Positions 25,090-38,425 of a stretch of 64,000 nt of DNA are shown here, in pieces. The first letter of the stretch is position 1; every line of letters starts with the position of its first letter. The position numbers were made by a program, and so were the translations under genes. The notes beneath the pieces are model-generated. The model worked only from the letters and a program-made list of their open reading frames with translations. It made no database searches and was not told the DNA's origin. The DNA comes from Sitta carolinensis. Its lineage: Eukaryota > Chordata > Aves > Passeriformes > Sittidae. The DNA is taken from positions 12,194,501 to 12,258,500 of the forward strand of contig CM063288.1 of NCBI GenBank assembly GCA_032173965.1, given 5' to 3'.

Positions 25090-28000
25090 CACCTAACATT
25101 TCTTGAATGCAAGGTGCTGGAAAATTTATTTTTGGAGACTTATATAAACAGGATACAAGAGCAGAATCAGGTAGTTTCTATAAAGGAAAATACACATCTC
25201 TTTCATTTGATTCATTTGTTGGAGTTCTAAAGCATGACAACAAAATAGTTAACTACTGGACCTGTTGGTCAGCAACACAAGTGAGCTAATTGGTAACATC
25301 AATATTGGCAGCAGCCTGCTGTTGTAATCATACACTGGTGGAGTTTGCAGTCCCTAAGGATATGGGTTAGGTGAAGAGTGAACTCAGGCCCCTGAATTCT
25401 AGTAAAGGAAAATTCCAGCTCTTTGAGGAGTTAGCAAAAGGAGCACCTGATAAACTGCCCTCAGAGAAAAAGGAGCGGAAAAGAGCTGGCAGACCTAGGT
25501 ATTTTCCATAGAATGCAAGAGCTCTCAAAACCCAGGCGTAAGAAATCAGGAAAGGACATGTGGGACAGGGAGGAGATTTGAGATATATCAGCATGGCTTC
25601 ATCTAGGGCAAGCAGCCAGCCTCGTGGCCTGACTACATCACATATTCTGGAATTCTAAAACTGTAAGTGAAGCCCTTAAAAAAGTATGTAAATTGAAAAA
25701 ACATAATTGCCACAAACTAGACAGAAGAAACTATAAGTAGGAATAAAAATATATCATTATTCTTCAGTAGATCACACAATGGAAATACTAAGGTGAGTTT
25801 TTCTCATGATGTATAAGCAAGTTTACATCTAATGGAAGTGAATAGGAGCGATTTAAATCCAGAGAAAGTAAATAATGTTTTTCTGAACCAGAGTTTTTAC
25901 TGAACTCATGGCCACACAACTTTTTGGAACCAAGATCTCAGTGAATTCAAGAAACAAACATTTCTATGGAAACATGAACATCCACTGTGATATTCTATTA
26001 AGCGAAAGAGTTACAAATCCCTCATGTTGCACAGTAGAAGGCAATTATTAAACATGTAAAAGTACTAATTGGTAGGCATGTGAAAACATCACCTGTGAAG
26101 CTTATTTGACAGCTGATTTCTCTGGACTGCAGCTGGATTGGAAGCACCTGGTACAGGTCACTGTAGGAAGTAGAACCCTGCAGGAGGTGTTTTAATGGTC
26201 ACCTCTGGTATAGAATTCTTCATGCTACTGAGGCTGAGCAGCACACAGCACATCTTTAGCATGCTGCTACTCTTGTTGTAACCATGTTAGAGAAAATATC
26301 AGGTTTTTTCCATCATAAAACTAACTATATCAGCGATTTTTTAACCAAGGAGGAGTTTTTATCTCACAGTGCAGTTTAGCAGACAACAAAAAGCACTCAC
26401 TAACACTGTGCTAGGACCCCATGAAGGAGCTGATCAAAACCACAGTGAGCAAATTAAAAACACAAAGTAATGTGATCAATGACATATGCAAAGGTTTATG
26501 CATTTCCTGTATAGTTGCTCACATCACCAAGGATTTTTATGAAGACAGTTATTTTTATCTTAAGTGTTCACAAAAATATCACTGCTGCTTTCTGTTGGTT
26601 TCATCTAATCCTAGATTGAGGCCTTTATGTAAAGCACAGTCATAAGTCCTTTCCAACCTTGTAATAAATTACTGTTTGGCATTCTATGAGGACAACAGAC
26701 ACAGGAAAATTCAGATGCTCTATCCTTTTAGAAGCAACTTTCTAGGTTAAAAAATAAGTTCTACAAGTTCATTTGTTAGATATAAATGCATGTAATTTAT
26801 TTACTTTCATTATAACATTTTTTACATTGTGAAACATGGATCATACTACCTTATTCGTGCATGTATTAAATATAATCATTAATCATAATCACAACTATAT
26901 TATTGATAAATTTACCTAGTTTCTACTAAATTAGCATGTTGGAGACATCTAGACAAAACCTTAGGCCCTCCACCAATGGTAGCAGAATTTTTAGCTCTGC
27001 ATGTCAGAGCTACAGACCAAAATGGAAAAATGCAGCAGTAACACCGCCACAGGTTATAGTTATACTAAAAAGAGTCAATGACTCACAGTGGATGTTTACT
27101 TGGCCTGCATGCTTTAGGGATGACTGAAGATTACCAAAGACAACTAATTTTTTTATTCTCCTTTTATTTTGCTTATTACTAGGTAGTACTACTACATTCC
27201 TTATATGAAACAAGATTAAGAATAAACAAGAGGTGCTTGTTATCCAGCATTAATACAGTACCATGTGCTTGGACACAGCTGCTTGTATATACATTTAAGC
27301 AGCTGTTTTTTTCCAGTCTGTCTGTCCATCCACAGCAAATAGGCATGTTGCCTGGCACAATACATGTACCTTTTCTGCACCTTGCCCACACCTTTAATCC
27401 GATCTCTGCAGCCTGTGAGCCTCCCATGTTGCTGCTGTTCCTTTTCTCACCTCAGCTGGGCTAAGGAACTCCCTTCTCCACTTCAGTGTCAAATACCAAC
27501 AGCAAGTTTTCCATTTACTTTTGTGTCCCAAGCTGCACATAAATGTAAATACACAGAGCAGTGATTGTTCTCTGATGCAACTTCACAAGCTGAATAAATT
27601 GGTTGCTTTCTCAGCTGATACTCACTGTGCTTCAATGGTCACTCGTCCTAGAGCAGCAGCTTCTTAAGGAGTATGAATTAGGCAGGCAGGAGGTGGCAGA
27701 AGGAGCACCACTACAGTTTTACAGACCAATCCACATGATGACTGCAGCTGGACTCCTCCTAGTGCCTCAGAAAGTTACAAGAAAAGGGAAGGGCTCAGGA
27801 TATGATATCATGCACTCATTCTAAAAACAAGGAAACTGCTGTAGATAATTAAAAAAGTAACAGCTTCAAAATCCTGAATGGTCAATAAGAGAAAATTCCT
27901 TTTCTAATTCATCTTTTCTACCCTTTCCAGTGAAAAGTTTCAATAAATAAAATTACAAACTTAGAAAATTATGTTTGCATCATTAGTAGGACTAGCCTAA

Positions 28001-29230
28001 GAGACCTGTTACAACTGAGCAACCTCAAAGCAACGCCTACTGCTGCCTGTGTCAGAGCTCAAGCTTCGATCTTGTTACCAGCTCTGTTGAGGCAATTGTC
28101 TGCAGCCACAGCTGGGTCTGGATAAGCAACAGGGACCCACCCATGTGTATCCACTCCTTGGCAGTATCCTGACTTGTTTGTTGCCTTTCTCAGCAAAAGT
28201 AAAATCTTCTGAAGTGATTCAGGAACCCAGTTAATATTTTCTAAAGCAATATAAGCAAACAGGATTTTAAATTTCATGGAAAGTCATTGTGATTTTGTGC
28301 AGATTTGCAGGGTTAAGTTTTATTCCTTAGATTCTTTTCTAATAACAAGTCTGCTTCAAATATAATTATCCATTTGCAGGGATATATTTCTATGAATTTA
28401 TTTACCAGGTCATTGTCTTCAGCTTTTAAAAAAGAAATTAATAAACATTTGAAGCAAAGCAGATGTCCTAACTCAGCACAATTGTTCTTTACCTGGATTT
28501 AGCGCTAAAGTTTTATGGTTTTATTTCAGATCCAAAGTAGCATTTGCATGACTGGAATCTTCTCTGTTCTTTCCAGCTTTATCAATTCATCTACTAAGCC
28601 ACTCACTTTTCTTTCAAATTGTCAGGATAATTATGTTTCTGTTATAATCCCATAAAACACACTGATAGGAAAACTTAGCCCAGATTTCAAGTAAGCAACA
28701 TTTTAATGCTGTGCTAGGAATTGCTACATTCTCTGTTATGGTGGTCATTGTGCTTGCCTTTCGAATTTCTTCCTTTTGTATTAAAAATTTCCTGTGATTT
28801 TGTTCATGCAACTCATCCCAGATTCAACATTAAAACCATTCATGAGTGATATATTATCATTTATCATAATTTTCAAGCTCCTGTAATGGCTTTTAGTTTA
28901 ATGGCTGGGATTTGGAGGACCCTTATCATATTAAATCAGTTTAGAGATTGGGCATTTTATATTTCAGTGTTTGTCAGTACCCTTCTACTGAGCTGCACAA
29001 CAGGCTGTTGCTCTTGCAGCTCTATGTTAAAGAAGAAATATATTGCTGCCAGATTTCTTGTTCTATTTGTGCCTTTTGTTAATGGACTTTCAATTTCAGG
29101 AACTTATTCTATTTAAGAGGATAGGGAAGAACAGTACTTTATAATATATTATTGTCATGTGCCTGGCTCTAAGGATCCAGTTTCTGATATTGACACAAGA
29201 TTAAACTAATGAAAAGAATGGATACGCCTT
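25090..29230. other. Intergenic; one CR1 tail scrap, otherwise nothing recognised
   Basis: Apart from the weak CR1 3' end at 26610-26691, no repeat or exon is supported. A minus-strand frame at 28059-28277 has a protein-like composition but no recognisable domain. Confidence 0.45.
26610..26691 (+). mobile_element. Probable CR1 3'-end fragment
   Basis: 'catctaatcctagattgaggcc' followed by 'aagtcctttccaacctt' and 'ggcattctatgagg' resembles the plus-oriented CR1 3' terminus (…TTGGACTAGATGATC…TCCTTTCCAACC…ATTCTATGA). It is short and diverged. Confidence 0.5.
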
Positions 29231-29234
29231 TGCG

Positions 29235-29510
29235 AACACACCTTTGAGGACAGGGAGGCCAGGAGCAGCTCTGCCGGCGTTTGGGGGAGGCGGCGGCGGG
29301 CCGGGGGCGGGCCGGCCGCGCTCGGCCCGGCCGGGATTCTCCCTCCTGGAGCGGTGGGAGCGGCTGCCGAGCCCTCCCCGAGGAGCCCGCCGGGCCCATC
29401 CCAGGGGGGCAAAGGAGCCGGCAGAGCCTGCAGAGCTTTTGTTCCAGTCGAACACCAAACCACGCCGGCCGGAGGCTGTGTCGGCATCGGGAGCGGCTGT
29501 GCGGCAGAGA
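29235..29510. promoter_or_regulatory. GC-rich, CpG-dense block (small CpG island)
   Basis: The block rises sharply from AT-rich flanks and contains runs such as GGCGGCGGCGGGCCGGGGGC around 29290. It runs directly into the minisatellite. It could be a small CpG island or simply the GC-rich shoulder of the repeat. No transcript start or exon is evident, so promoter function is conjecture. Confidence 0.4.
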
Positions 29511-29514
29511 CCGG

Positions 29515-29873
29515 CACCTGTATCGGCTCCAAAGGAGCTGTGCAGCAAAACCAGCACCTGTACGGGCACCAAAGGAGCTGAGCATGGGAACAGCACCTGT
29601 ACGGGCACCAAAGGAGCTGAGCATGGGAACAGCACCTGTACGGGCACCAAAGGAGCTGAGCATGGGAACAGCACCTGTACGGGCACCAAAGGAGCTGAGC
29701 ATGGGGACAGCACCTGGATGGGCACCAAAGGAGCTGAGCATGGGACAGCACCTGTACGGGCACCAAAGGAGCTGAGCATGGGGACAGCACCTGTACGGCA
29801 CCAAAGGAGCTGTGCAGCAGACCAGCACCTGTACGGGCACCAAAGGAGCTGTGCATGGGCACCAGCACCAGTG
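29515..29873. repeat. Minisatellite, nine copies of a ~39-bp unit
   Basis: The unit is CACCTG-TACGGGCACC-AAAGGAGCTG-AGCATGGGAACAG. Copies start at 29515, 29555, 29594, 29633, 29672, 29711, 29749, 29788 and 29826, so the periods are 40, 39, 39, 39, 39, 38, 39 and 38. The outer copies carry TGTGCAGCA in place of TGAGCATGGG and look like older edge units; the middle copies are almost identical, as expected for a tandem array homogenised by slippage or gene conversion. Every copy begins with CACCTG. Long frames cross it on both strands because the unit has few stops; the 38/40-bp steps break any single-frame protein repeat. Confidence 0.93.
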
Positions 29874-29879
29874 CCCCCC

Positions 29880-30780
29880 GCGGTTCGTGCTAAAGGCGGC
29901 CCCGAAGCCAGGAGCAGCCCTGAGCCCCGTTCCAGACTGGGAGCAGCTGGCACAGCTCACATGGAGTCGGTAAAAGAGCACGTGGCCAGCAGAAAGAAGC
30001 AGTGAGGGCTTGTTCCTAGTGCAGGACTTGGACTAATTTGACTTTTTTTCAGCATTACAAGACTTTGTACTCGAAGAACACTAATTCTCTCTTGAGCTAA
30101 GAAGGAAAAAAAGAGGTGAAACTTTGTAAGAACAACCACATGAAATTGAAGTCGGTAAGAAAAGAGTTAGATTTTAGATTGAAGGGATTTTGAAAAGTTT
30201 GTCTTAAGCTTAGGTTGTAAAATTCTTTTGTGAAGCTATGGTAAAGTATTACTTGATATATCAGACTTTGTGTTTTCCCCAGTAAGTTCATAGAATGCTT
30301 TGGGGGGTGGTAGCGTTCTAGCCACAATCATGAGCAGAGGCTCCAGTGTTAGAAGTTTGATGAGAAACCTTGGTCCTGGGGATAAAAGGGGCAGACCTCT
30401 GTTCCCAGAGATGGGTGAAAGGATGCTAGAAGGGCTCATCCTTAAAATAGCACCACAATAAGCTGACATGGACCGAAAGCACAGTTGTGAGGAAAAACTG
30501 TGAAAGATGGGAAAGAGTTCACAAAGGCAGATCTCGGACAACTGGGGTTTGTGAGAACTGAAGCCACAAGAGTTCTTTTCCTGTGGGGAGTTTTCCATAG
30601 CATTAGCAAAGAATACTTTTCTCTCTAAATGAACTAAAGAAAGACTATTTTTAGAGGTGAAGAACTGACTAAGATTTTTCTGAGTTGTTCTGTACATCGT
30701 TGAAAAGAGAAAAAGGTGTGGGGGAGGGAAGAAAAAGGGTGTTCTAATTTCTGATTATTCCTTTTTTTTTGTTGTCCTGT
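29880..30780. other. Unassigned sequence between minisatellite and LTR edge
   Basis: No exon is recognised. Part of this may be the U3/R of the LTR whose 3' edge is called at 30871; a TATA-like 'ggataaaagggg' sits near 30378. The left LTR boundary could not be fixed. A 153-codon minus-strand frame (30236-30697) shows no domain. Confidence 0.35.
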
Positions 30781-30900
30781 TACTAAAGTTGTTCTTTGTA
30801 TCCTCTCAAGTTTAGGCCTGCTTTGTTATTTTCTCCTAATCTATCTCACAGTAGAGAATAGACCCACTACATATTTTGGCGAGCCAGGTAGGAAGTCTAA
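30780..30900 (+). mobile_element. Candidate ERV LTR 3' end with tRNA-Arg-like primer-binding site
   Basis: The segment ends …CCCACTACA at 30871, a CA typical of an LTR terminus. After a 5-base gap comes TGGCGAGCCAG… (30877-30897), which matches the start of the complement of the tRNA-Arg(ACG) 3' end over 11 bases; AGGA and GTC then match again with small differences. A PBS just after a CA terminus is the expected order at a 5' LTR/leader junction, and tRNA-Arg priming is known among class I ERVs. No gag/pol/env reading frame is recognisable beyond, so the provirus is truncated or decayed. Confidence 0.42.
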
Positions 30901-31985
30901 AATTGGCAAACCTAAATTCCCTATACATAATTGGTATTTCTGCTTAGTTTCAAACTGAAACTACAACAATTATTTATTAAACAGGTGCTGGTATTATCCA
31001 TGCTCATTTATCTGGTGGTGATGCACCTCCCAAATAAACCAGCAGCAGTAGTAAAATAAACCAGAGCACAGAACCATTTTCTTCATAAAGGTTCTGGGGA
31101 CGTTTTAACTACTTGTACTCTGTATGAATGAGGATCTGGGGGCAATGACTTCTCAAATTATGAGTTGGAGGAGTGTGATTTAAGATCACTAAAACATTTA
31201 TTTTTGTAGAATTTGGGAAGTCCTAAAAAAAACTGAGATAGCGTTTACATGTAAATTTTTGTTTCTCTGCTCTCACCTTGATTTTTAGCAGTACTATGAA
31301 ACCTATATAGGTGATCACCTGGATTTGAGAAGATTTCCGAAAAGAGAAAAGACTTGTCACAGCTCTGGATTTCATATGGCCATTTCATGTGTTCGTGCAC
31401 TAGACTGTCAACCATACTTTTTAAGTGTTTATAAGATGAGGGAGCTGGAACTGCTGCTTGCCATGAAGGGAGCGGATAAATTCCCAGAGAACATCTGGCT
31501 GCAGCACCTGGGTCATTGCTCAGCCCACGCTCTGAGGAGATGGGTACTGCCTGCATCATGCTCCTACTCTGAATCTGCAGCAAATAAAACAGATGGTGCC
31601 TTGGAACATTCCAGAGGAGAATATTCTGAAGACAACACACACATTTCTAACCAGGCTTTGAGGTCAAACAGTTGAAGTAAGCCTTGTTAACCACAGACAC
31701 GCGGGTGTTCATTCTCTTCTTGGTTCTCTGCAGATTTTAACATCTCTCTGATTGCATCCTGAGTTACTTCAGCGTGAGCATGAAAAGCAGGATAACTGTG
31801 CACAGCTCTGTTTTGTTTTGTTGTATTCCTTTTGCTTCTTGACAGAAACCCATATATTTCTTAGATTCTTGTGTGTTCTCCTTCTTCCTCTTTTTCTTCA
31901 CGATTTAATTAGAATTATAAAATAATTTTTATTTAAAGGAATCACTGGAGATAACATCCTTTACCCACTCAAAACAGAGCTTCAA
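30901..31985. other. Unassigned spacer downstream of the PBS
   Basis: No viral domain or exon is recognised. A plus frame (31325-31675, 116 codons) and an overlapping minus frame (31245-31640) are open, but neither shows a known motif. Confidence 0.4.
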
Positions 31986-31989
31986 AGTT

Positions 31990-32100
31990 AGGTCAGGTTG
32001 CTTAGCACTTTGCTTGGTCCGGGTGTGAATATCTCCAAGGTGGACATTCCAGTCTTCCTGGGTATCCTGTTTAAGGGTTTAACCACCCTCACTGTGAAGT
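31990..32100 (-). mobile_element. CR1 LINE internal-to-3' fragment
   Basis: The plus strand reads 'aggttgcttagcactttgcttggtccgggtgtgaatatctccaagg' followed by 'ggacattcc', 'ctgggtatcctgtttaagggtttaaccaccctcactgtgaag'. These are the diagnostic reverse-complement CR1 3'-region phrases (…GAATATCTCCAAGGATGG…TTCCA…CTGGGCAACCTGTTCCAGTG…CACCCTCAC.GTGAA). Both ends are lost. Confidence 0.85.
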
Positions 32101-34131
32101 CCATATAAAGTGTAACTTATGTTCCTCTGTACATATATAAGACTGGGAGATTTCCTTATGCTAATATACAGCATCTGGTATAAAACCTGGATAGGGAAGT
32201 AGTTTCAAGCTTGGGAAAGAGGAGGAAGGGATTTATAGCATGGGGAAATGAGGAAAAGCCAAGATTTTACATTTATAGTAGGAAAGACAGTGATGAGCAG
32301 GAGTAAAAGAAATCATGGCAGTGAGGGAGAAAAGCAAGGACTGCTTCACAGGTCAGGCAAGGTTGTGTGTGGGAGGAGAACTTGGATGATGACAAGGCAG
32401 GACCGTAACTGAAATGGTCACCACCCCCAGATTTGGGTACCTCTTACAACACTAAATATATCTTCAAGAGTGTGTCATAGATAAAAATATCTTGCCAGTT
32501 CTGGCATGAAGTTGATTGCAGGAGCTTCCAGAGCATTTTGCTTTCTTGGCTTCCTGTGCAATTCCAGTTGGATAGTACACTTCACATTTAAAACAGCACT
32601 GATCTTTTGGTCTGCTGCTGTTCTGTTCCAGATAAAGTTGCCTTTTTGAAGAAAGAGCTACATGTCCTGCAGCATGCAAACACAGGCAACACATAATATT
32701 TCTACAGGGCACTGTTTATAGATAACTCCAATTTCAATGACAGTTAATTCTCTTAAAGACTGCTGGACTAAAAAAATGCTCTATAAATACATGCAGATAT
32801 TCTTCTTCATAACAATACCAAGGAATTGGAGCAGTGACAAGAAATTTTACTAGGCAGCAATATAAGGTAGAAAGCATTTTCCAATACTGATAAAAAGGAG
32901 AACAGAAATTGAGAATTATTTTCTTTTGCCGATTATTTAATTGTTCAGGAAAATACAGTGCGATTGCTAAAACTACTCTCAGGTATATAAAAGCAATGCT
33001 AGGAGCAATTGCACTTTTCAATAGCAGAATGCAAAGAAGAATATAGATGTGTGAAAAGAAGGAGAAGATCTTTAAGAAGGGTGAGATGAGTTTGTGTTCA
33101 TAAGAACCAAAGCCTAGGTGATTTATAATAGGAAATCGCTTTTAGTGATGTAAATATGTTAACTGATGATTCCTCCCAAGACTGTTGTGAAGCAGGGAAG
33201 GATTATGCCTTGTTTTGACAGATGGAGAAAAGGCTAAGTTCTTACCAGGAACTTTGCCAGCTCTTTTCAAAGTAGTTTCCAAGGAAGATCTTTCCCTTCA
33301 GAAATCTTGAAGCTACAGACATCTCTCAAAGCTTCCCTCCATTACCATGGGAGAGCGGAGATGGTTGTAGGTGCTGAAGGTACTGGCCTGGCCTTGTTGG
33401 AGCTCTGTCTGGATTCAATCTGAACAAAGAACAAGCAGTAACAACCTTTCCCATATGATGACTCACCCTGCCAGAGGAAGATTAGGCAATGGAAATTTGT
33501 GTGTGCCTGTATTAGTCAGTAAATACATACCCATCCCTGCACAGGGCCAGGGGATAAGCACCAGGGCAGCAGGAGTGGAAGCCTGAGTGAAGGAGTCACA
33601 GCTTTTTTGCTGTTGGCACTCCAGCATCAACAGAAGTAAGAGCAGAGGAGTCCTAGGCTGATTTCCAGCATTGTAACAGACTTAATGTGTGAAGGATGTC
33701 AGGGCTGTCTCAGCTCTCCCATTTACCCTTTCTGCTCACAATCTGTCCAAGGCATACTCCAACCTTTCCCCAAAGCATGCTCTTTTCACCTCATCTGTGG
33801 TCAGTACAGGACTGTTAATTTTTCTTAGATCTTTCCACAAGGAAAATGAGTCACTCTAAAACTCATGTAACTCTAGGTTCCTTTTGTACTGCCCTATTAA
33901 TCAGTAAAGTGGTGATGTAACCAGAATCTTACAGCGGCAAAGGTAAGTAGAGATTTTAGAAGTTCTCATTTATTAAATATTCATTAGAAAGCCAGTCTGC
34001 TTCTTTTTCTTCATTCTGGTCATTGACTACACTTGCATCAGGATAGTTCATATATGGTCAGGTGTACCTTGGCTTTGCCATTCTTTCTCAGAAGTTTCTG
34101 AAATAGAAATAATTATTTTCCTAATATAAAT

Positions 34132-34199
34132 CAATAATCATTTGCCTAAATAAATCAGCTCATGAACAACAATAATTATTTGCCTAAATAAATCAACTC
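34132..34199. repeat. Local tandem duplication, 38-bp period
   Basis: CAATAATCATTTGCCTAAAT… and CAATAATTATTTGCCTAAAT… start 38 bases apart; about 30 bases are shared, with two visible differences. An isolated slippage-type duplication. Confidence 0.8.
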
Positions 34200-37100
34200 C
34201 GGATCACATCTTCCTAATACTAGTTTGAATGTTGCCAGAAACATGGTATATCCATGTTCACATCCTAAATATAGCCTTCACTAGAGATCCAAACAGAAAC
34301 CTTGCAAAGCTCTCTTCATGGCAGCTTCTCTCTACAATGAACTATTGTTGAAACAAACCTGGAAATAAATGGGACCTCAGCAAGTTAACTTTGTTCCTCT
34401 TGGTTCACCTAAAACTTCAGGAGTTTAAAACCTGTGAATTCAATCGCATAAATAAAGGCTGCTAATACCTTACTGTAAAGAAATATTTTCATTAATGTTA
34501 ATGATTATAAGATCCTTCTGCTGCCATATTCTCTCCACTACTCATTAATTGTAGGACATTAATGAAGTTCCAGTGTATCCTGATGAAACAATAACCAACA
34601 ACAACCCCCAGCAACACCAGCTTGGTGTTGCACAGCACTGGACACAGTTTCTGTGTTCCAAGCTCCTAATGTGATCTGAGCAACTCTAAAATAACTTTTC
34701 CTATATCATTTTAAAGGCAGACACATAGACTGAGAATCCCTCCCTGACCCCTGGCACGGGGTCTTCAGAGGAGCTTCACGTGGAGCTGGGCTGGGAGAGC
34801 CCTTTGCTTACTTATTCAAGATTTCCTTGGCTTAACTACCAATGCCTACAAGCTTCTAGTTTATTCTGTTTAGAGGGGACAGGGAAGATTAAATCCTCTT
34901 GGTTAGCAAAGGATTTTCTTTATCATCACTCCTTACTCTTAAAAAAAAATTCCCAAGTTACACATCTTTGCAAAATAACAAGTCATTCGTCTTTTCTCAG
35001 TCTACTCGCACTCCCGTGGCTTCCAGGTTTTATCAGCATTTCAGGTGAGCCAGAATGCCTCCTGTTGCTCTCTGCAGATTATCTGTCTTAATATTTGGCA
35101 ATGATTTGCTCTCATTTGCAAAGAAGCCTCCTTCTTTATATGTAGGCTGCCTTATTTAGTTATATGTCCCAGCCAAATACTCCAGCTCTGTCTACACCAA
35201 TGAAATTCGTTTTTTTGTGGGGTTAGGATGGGAACAAGACACATTTAGAGATTATGCCCTTGTCTGCCTGGCATTGGTCTCTCAGTTTTAGGTATTGCAG
35301 CTTGAGAGGTCAAACACTGCCCTGGTCAGACCATCATAATAGACTTCATCCATATTTTTAATACAGACTAGAAAAAGACAGAATGGCAAACCTATGGGCT
35401 CACAATACAAAATCAGTGTATAATTCAATGCAGATATTTTTGCTTCTCTTAAGTGCACCTCATCTCTTGCAATAAAAGCTATTGGTATGACAAGTAGTTA
35501 CTGGTTAGGGTAAGAACAAAAGGGAGAGAGGAAAACAAGACTCAGAGTAGGTTAATTATTAAAGAAACTCATTATTTAAATATTAAAATAGGAAAAACAT
35601 TGTAGAGAAATAAAATGTTCGATTTAACTGCTCTTCACATTTATTTCTTGTCATTGAAATCTATCAGGTATCACCTAATCTAATTAATCACATCCTGAAT
35701 TGCCATGCATAAAATAAATTTGTTCATTTGGGGGATCAAAAAAATATATAAGGCAGTGTTGTGTAATTTGCTTCTGTTTCTTAGCCACATATCCTGTATC
35801 CTAGCTTCTCCTAATGCAAGAGGATGCTCTGTCCTCCTGAAATTAGGTACCAAACACATTTAACCTGTTTAAGTTTCAAAGCCAGCCCACCTTTTCAAAG
35901 AAGATAGAAACAGAAAAATAAAATTCCTCACGGATTGTTTGACTCTTAGCTAAAGCAATTATATATATATTAATATTACGTTTCAATCACTGAGACAGTC
36001 TTTAGCTAAAATTTCACTGAACCGTCCGCTTTGCACAACAACCTACTCTTCCCTTCGGGGCAGAGCATCTTCCTTTGCTATGTTCTGTTGAGCCACTAGA
36101 TGTCCCTCGTTCCTACGCAAAGCTCCGGGTAGGAGACAATCCATGAGTGAAGAAATTCCTAATATTCAATCTGAGCCTTCCCTTGCACAAGGAAGTGCAT
36201 GTATGGCAAATACAAAGTCAGATGAGACTGAAGGAAGCAAATGAAGATAGCATTGAAGAAAACAGACTAGAAACCCAGGCATCACAGAGCAAACTGCATC
36301 ATTGCATTTCAAACTATACATTGACAGCAGCATTTTCCATATATTTTTGCCTTTAATGAAGTAAAACGGCATAGTCTCTCTTGGCAGTTAGACTAGATCT
36401 TATTTACGAAAGCATACATTTGTCTGTAGTCTAGTTGGGGTTTGGAAGGACTGTATCACCACGTAAATTTAGATAACTCCAGTCTCACCAGGGAATGGTC
36501 ACATTAGTATCACACTGTGAATGCTGGGTAATGCAAGCCAGACAGGACACAAATAACAGCATTTGACTTACACTGCCAATGATGAAAGCAAAGCCAAACA
36601 CTGCTCTGGAGGAAACAAAATGCTTCACCAAGTAAATATTATCAGGAAGCTGCTTGCAACTGCCCACGAGTTGTACAATTCTCTCTTCCCTTCCTGCACC
36701 CTATCTGCCTTTTGCAAGTTTCCTGACCCCTATCAGTTAATTTATACCATCAGCACTTTGCAATACCCTGCCACAGAAAGTGCTGCATGTCCAGTTCTGT
36801 TTTGGAAACCCTTCCTCAGATTAGGACTCACTTCCTCAGTATTTTAAATTCACGAAGTGGAAGGAAAGGGTCAAATCTAAGGAAAAAAAAAAAAAAAGAA
36901 GAAATCCTTCCTCTGTATTAGTTTTGCTGTTTAAGTCATGTGAGTGATGCCAAATTATATCCATATAAGAAACAGGACTCCAATGGCCTGTTGGCTTTTT
37001 TATGTCACCAAAATGTTCATGACAGCAGGTCACAATGTGTCCTTTTCCAGTTGTTTTCAAAACAGAGATGCTTTCATTTTTCAGTAAGGATAATAATAGA

Positions 37101-38370
37101 GGGTTCTTCCAACTCGGTGTACTTTTTACCTAATTTTAATGCCACTGACTGAATGATACAAATTTTCATTGCTAAGTAAATATCAGATAATGGTGCAAAT
37201 CTCAATGTTATTCACGCTTTTAATGCCTGATTATTTTAGGGGGAGCATAAGCAGCTAAATGCCTTTATGAGTCTTGATCCTACTCTTAAAAGATGAAGGG
37301 AAAAAAATATGCAGTTCTCAACAATGTATTTGTTTGTCCAAGGCGTTGTCAAAGCATAGAGAACTGGGAATGTAAGAACTTAAACCTACACAACATGCTT
37401 TTGGTCTTCTCTACAGAAGGCTTTTGAACTTTTCTTCTGATTCTCCCTCCCAGCTGTTCTCAGATTGACTCCAGTGGATTGAGTGATGGTTGAAAAGATG
37501 ATTATATACAACCATTGCTGGCCCTCCGATTGCTGCATCCAGTCTGGAGCTGTTCAGATCAGAGTTAACAACAGTTGCAACCTATTTTGTGTACTTCATT
37601 GTGTACCTATATTGTGTACTGGTGACCAGTTTCCACCAGGCCATCTGTCAGCAATACCAGAGAGGGTCAAATCCAGACTCCAGTGGCCATCAATGTGAAA
37701 TGTTGTTTTGTTTTCAGTGGGATTTGTATCAGATTGTTATTTCCACTGATGAAAGGTAAACTATTTGGGGGCTAATAAATCTTACAGCTCCAGATAATAC
37801 CTGGTGTTCTTTCCAGTGCTTAATAGTTCTACTCTCACCAGTTATCTAACTCAGTCTAAAGCTAAATGGATATTTTTTTTTTCACAGGCCAATACACACA
37901 TTATACAGAATCTCCTTTCCCCTCCTGCTTACTCATATTGTTGGCTATCTTTTTTTAACAGGTAACTGAGAACTAAGAAATGGAGAGAACAGAATGACCT
38001 ATTGAACCAATTTTGCTCCACAGCAGAGCTGACAGGAAAACGGCTGCCTCAGCTCAGGGTTCCAGGAATGGAAAAACAGATGTTTCTTAACTGCATTTAA
38101 CAGATGCTATTCCAGCTTGAAACAACATTTTAAAATGCAGATCTCAAGAGTTTATGTGTTTCCAAAATATTCAAAGAATGGGAAAGTAGAAATTTCTTGC
38201 AAAGTCTTCAAGGAGTGCCAAGCATGCCTTTTATTCATTTTTTCCCCTTTATTTTCCCAAACTAACTACTCCGATTTAGTATTCCTGCAGCTGATATATG
38301 CACCTAAATATGCATTGGTGCCTACATGCCTTAGACAATCAGATCAGTTAGATTAACGCTGCCACAAAAC

Positions 38371-38425
38371 TTGCATGTGACCTTGCAAATCACTTGATTT
38401 CCCTGGATCTCAGTTCTCCACTTGT
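38371..38425 (+). mobile_element. MIR-like SINE fragment
   Basis: 'catgtgaccttgcaaatcacttgatttccctggatctcagttctcc' matches the MIR core phrase TGTGACCTTGGGCAAGTCACTTAACCTCTCTGGGCCTCAGTTTCC with few changes. Only the core is left. Confidence 0.7.

Noticed and set aside
28059..28277. 72-codon minus frame with protein-like composition (…ALENINWVPESLQKILLLL…)
   Set aside because: No recognised family and no clear splice sites; kept out of the gene list for lack of support.
29169..30005. Overlapping long open frames (up to 270 codons minus, 253 plus) over the minisatellite
   Set aside because: Open frames on both strands come from the stop-poor repeat and GC-rich flank; repeat-length changes (38/39/40 bp) shift the frame, and no domain is present.
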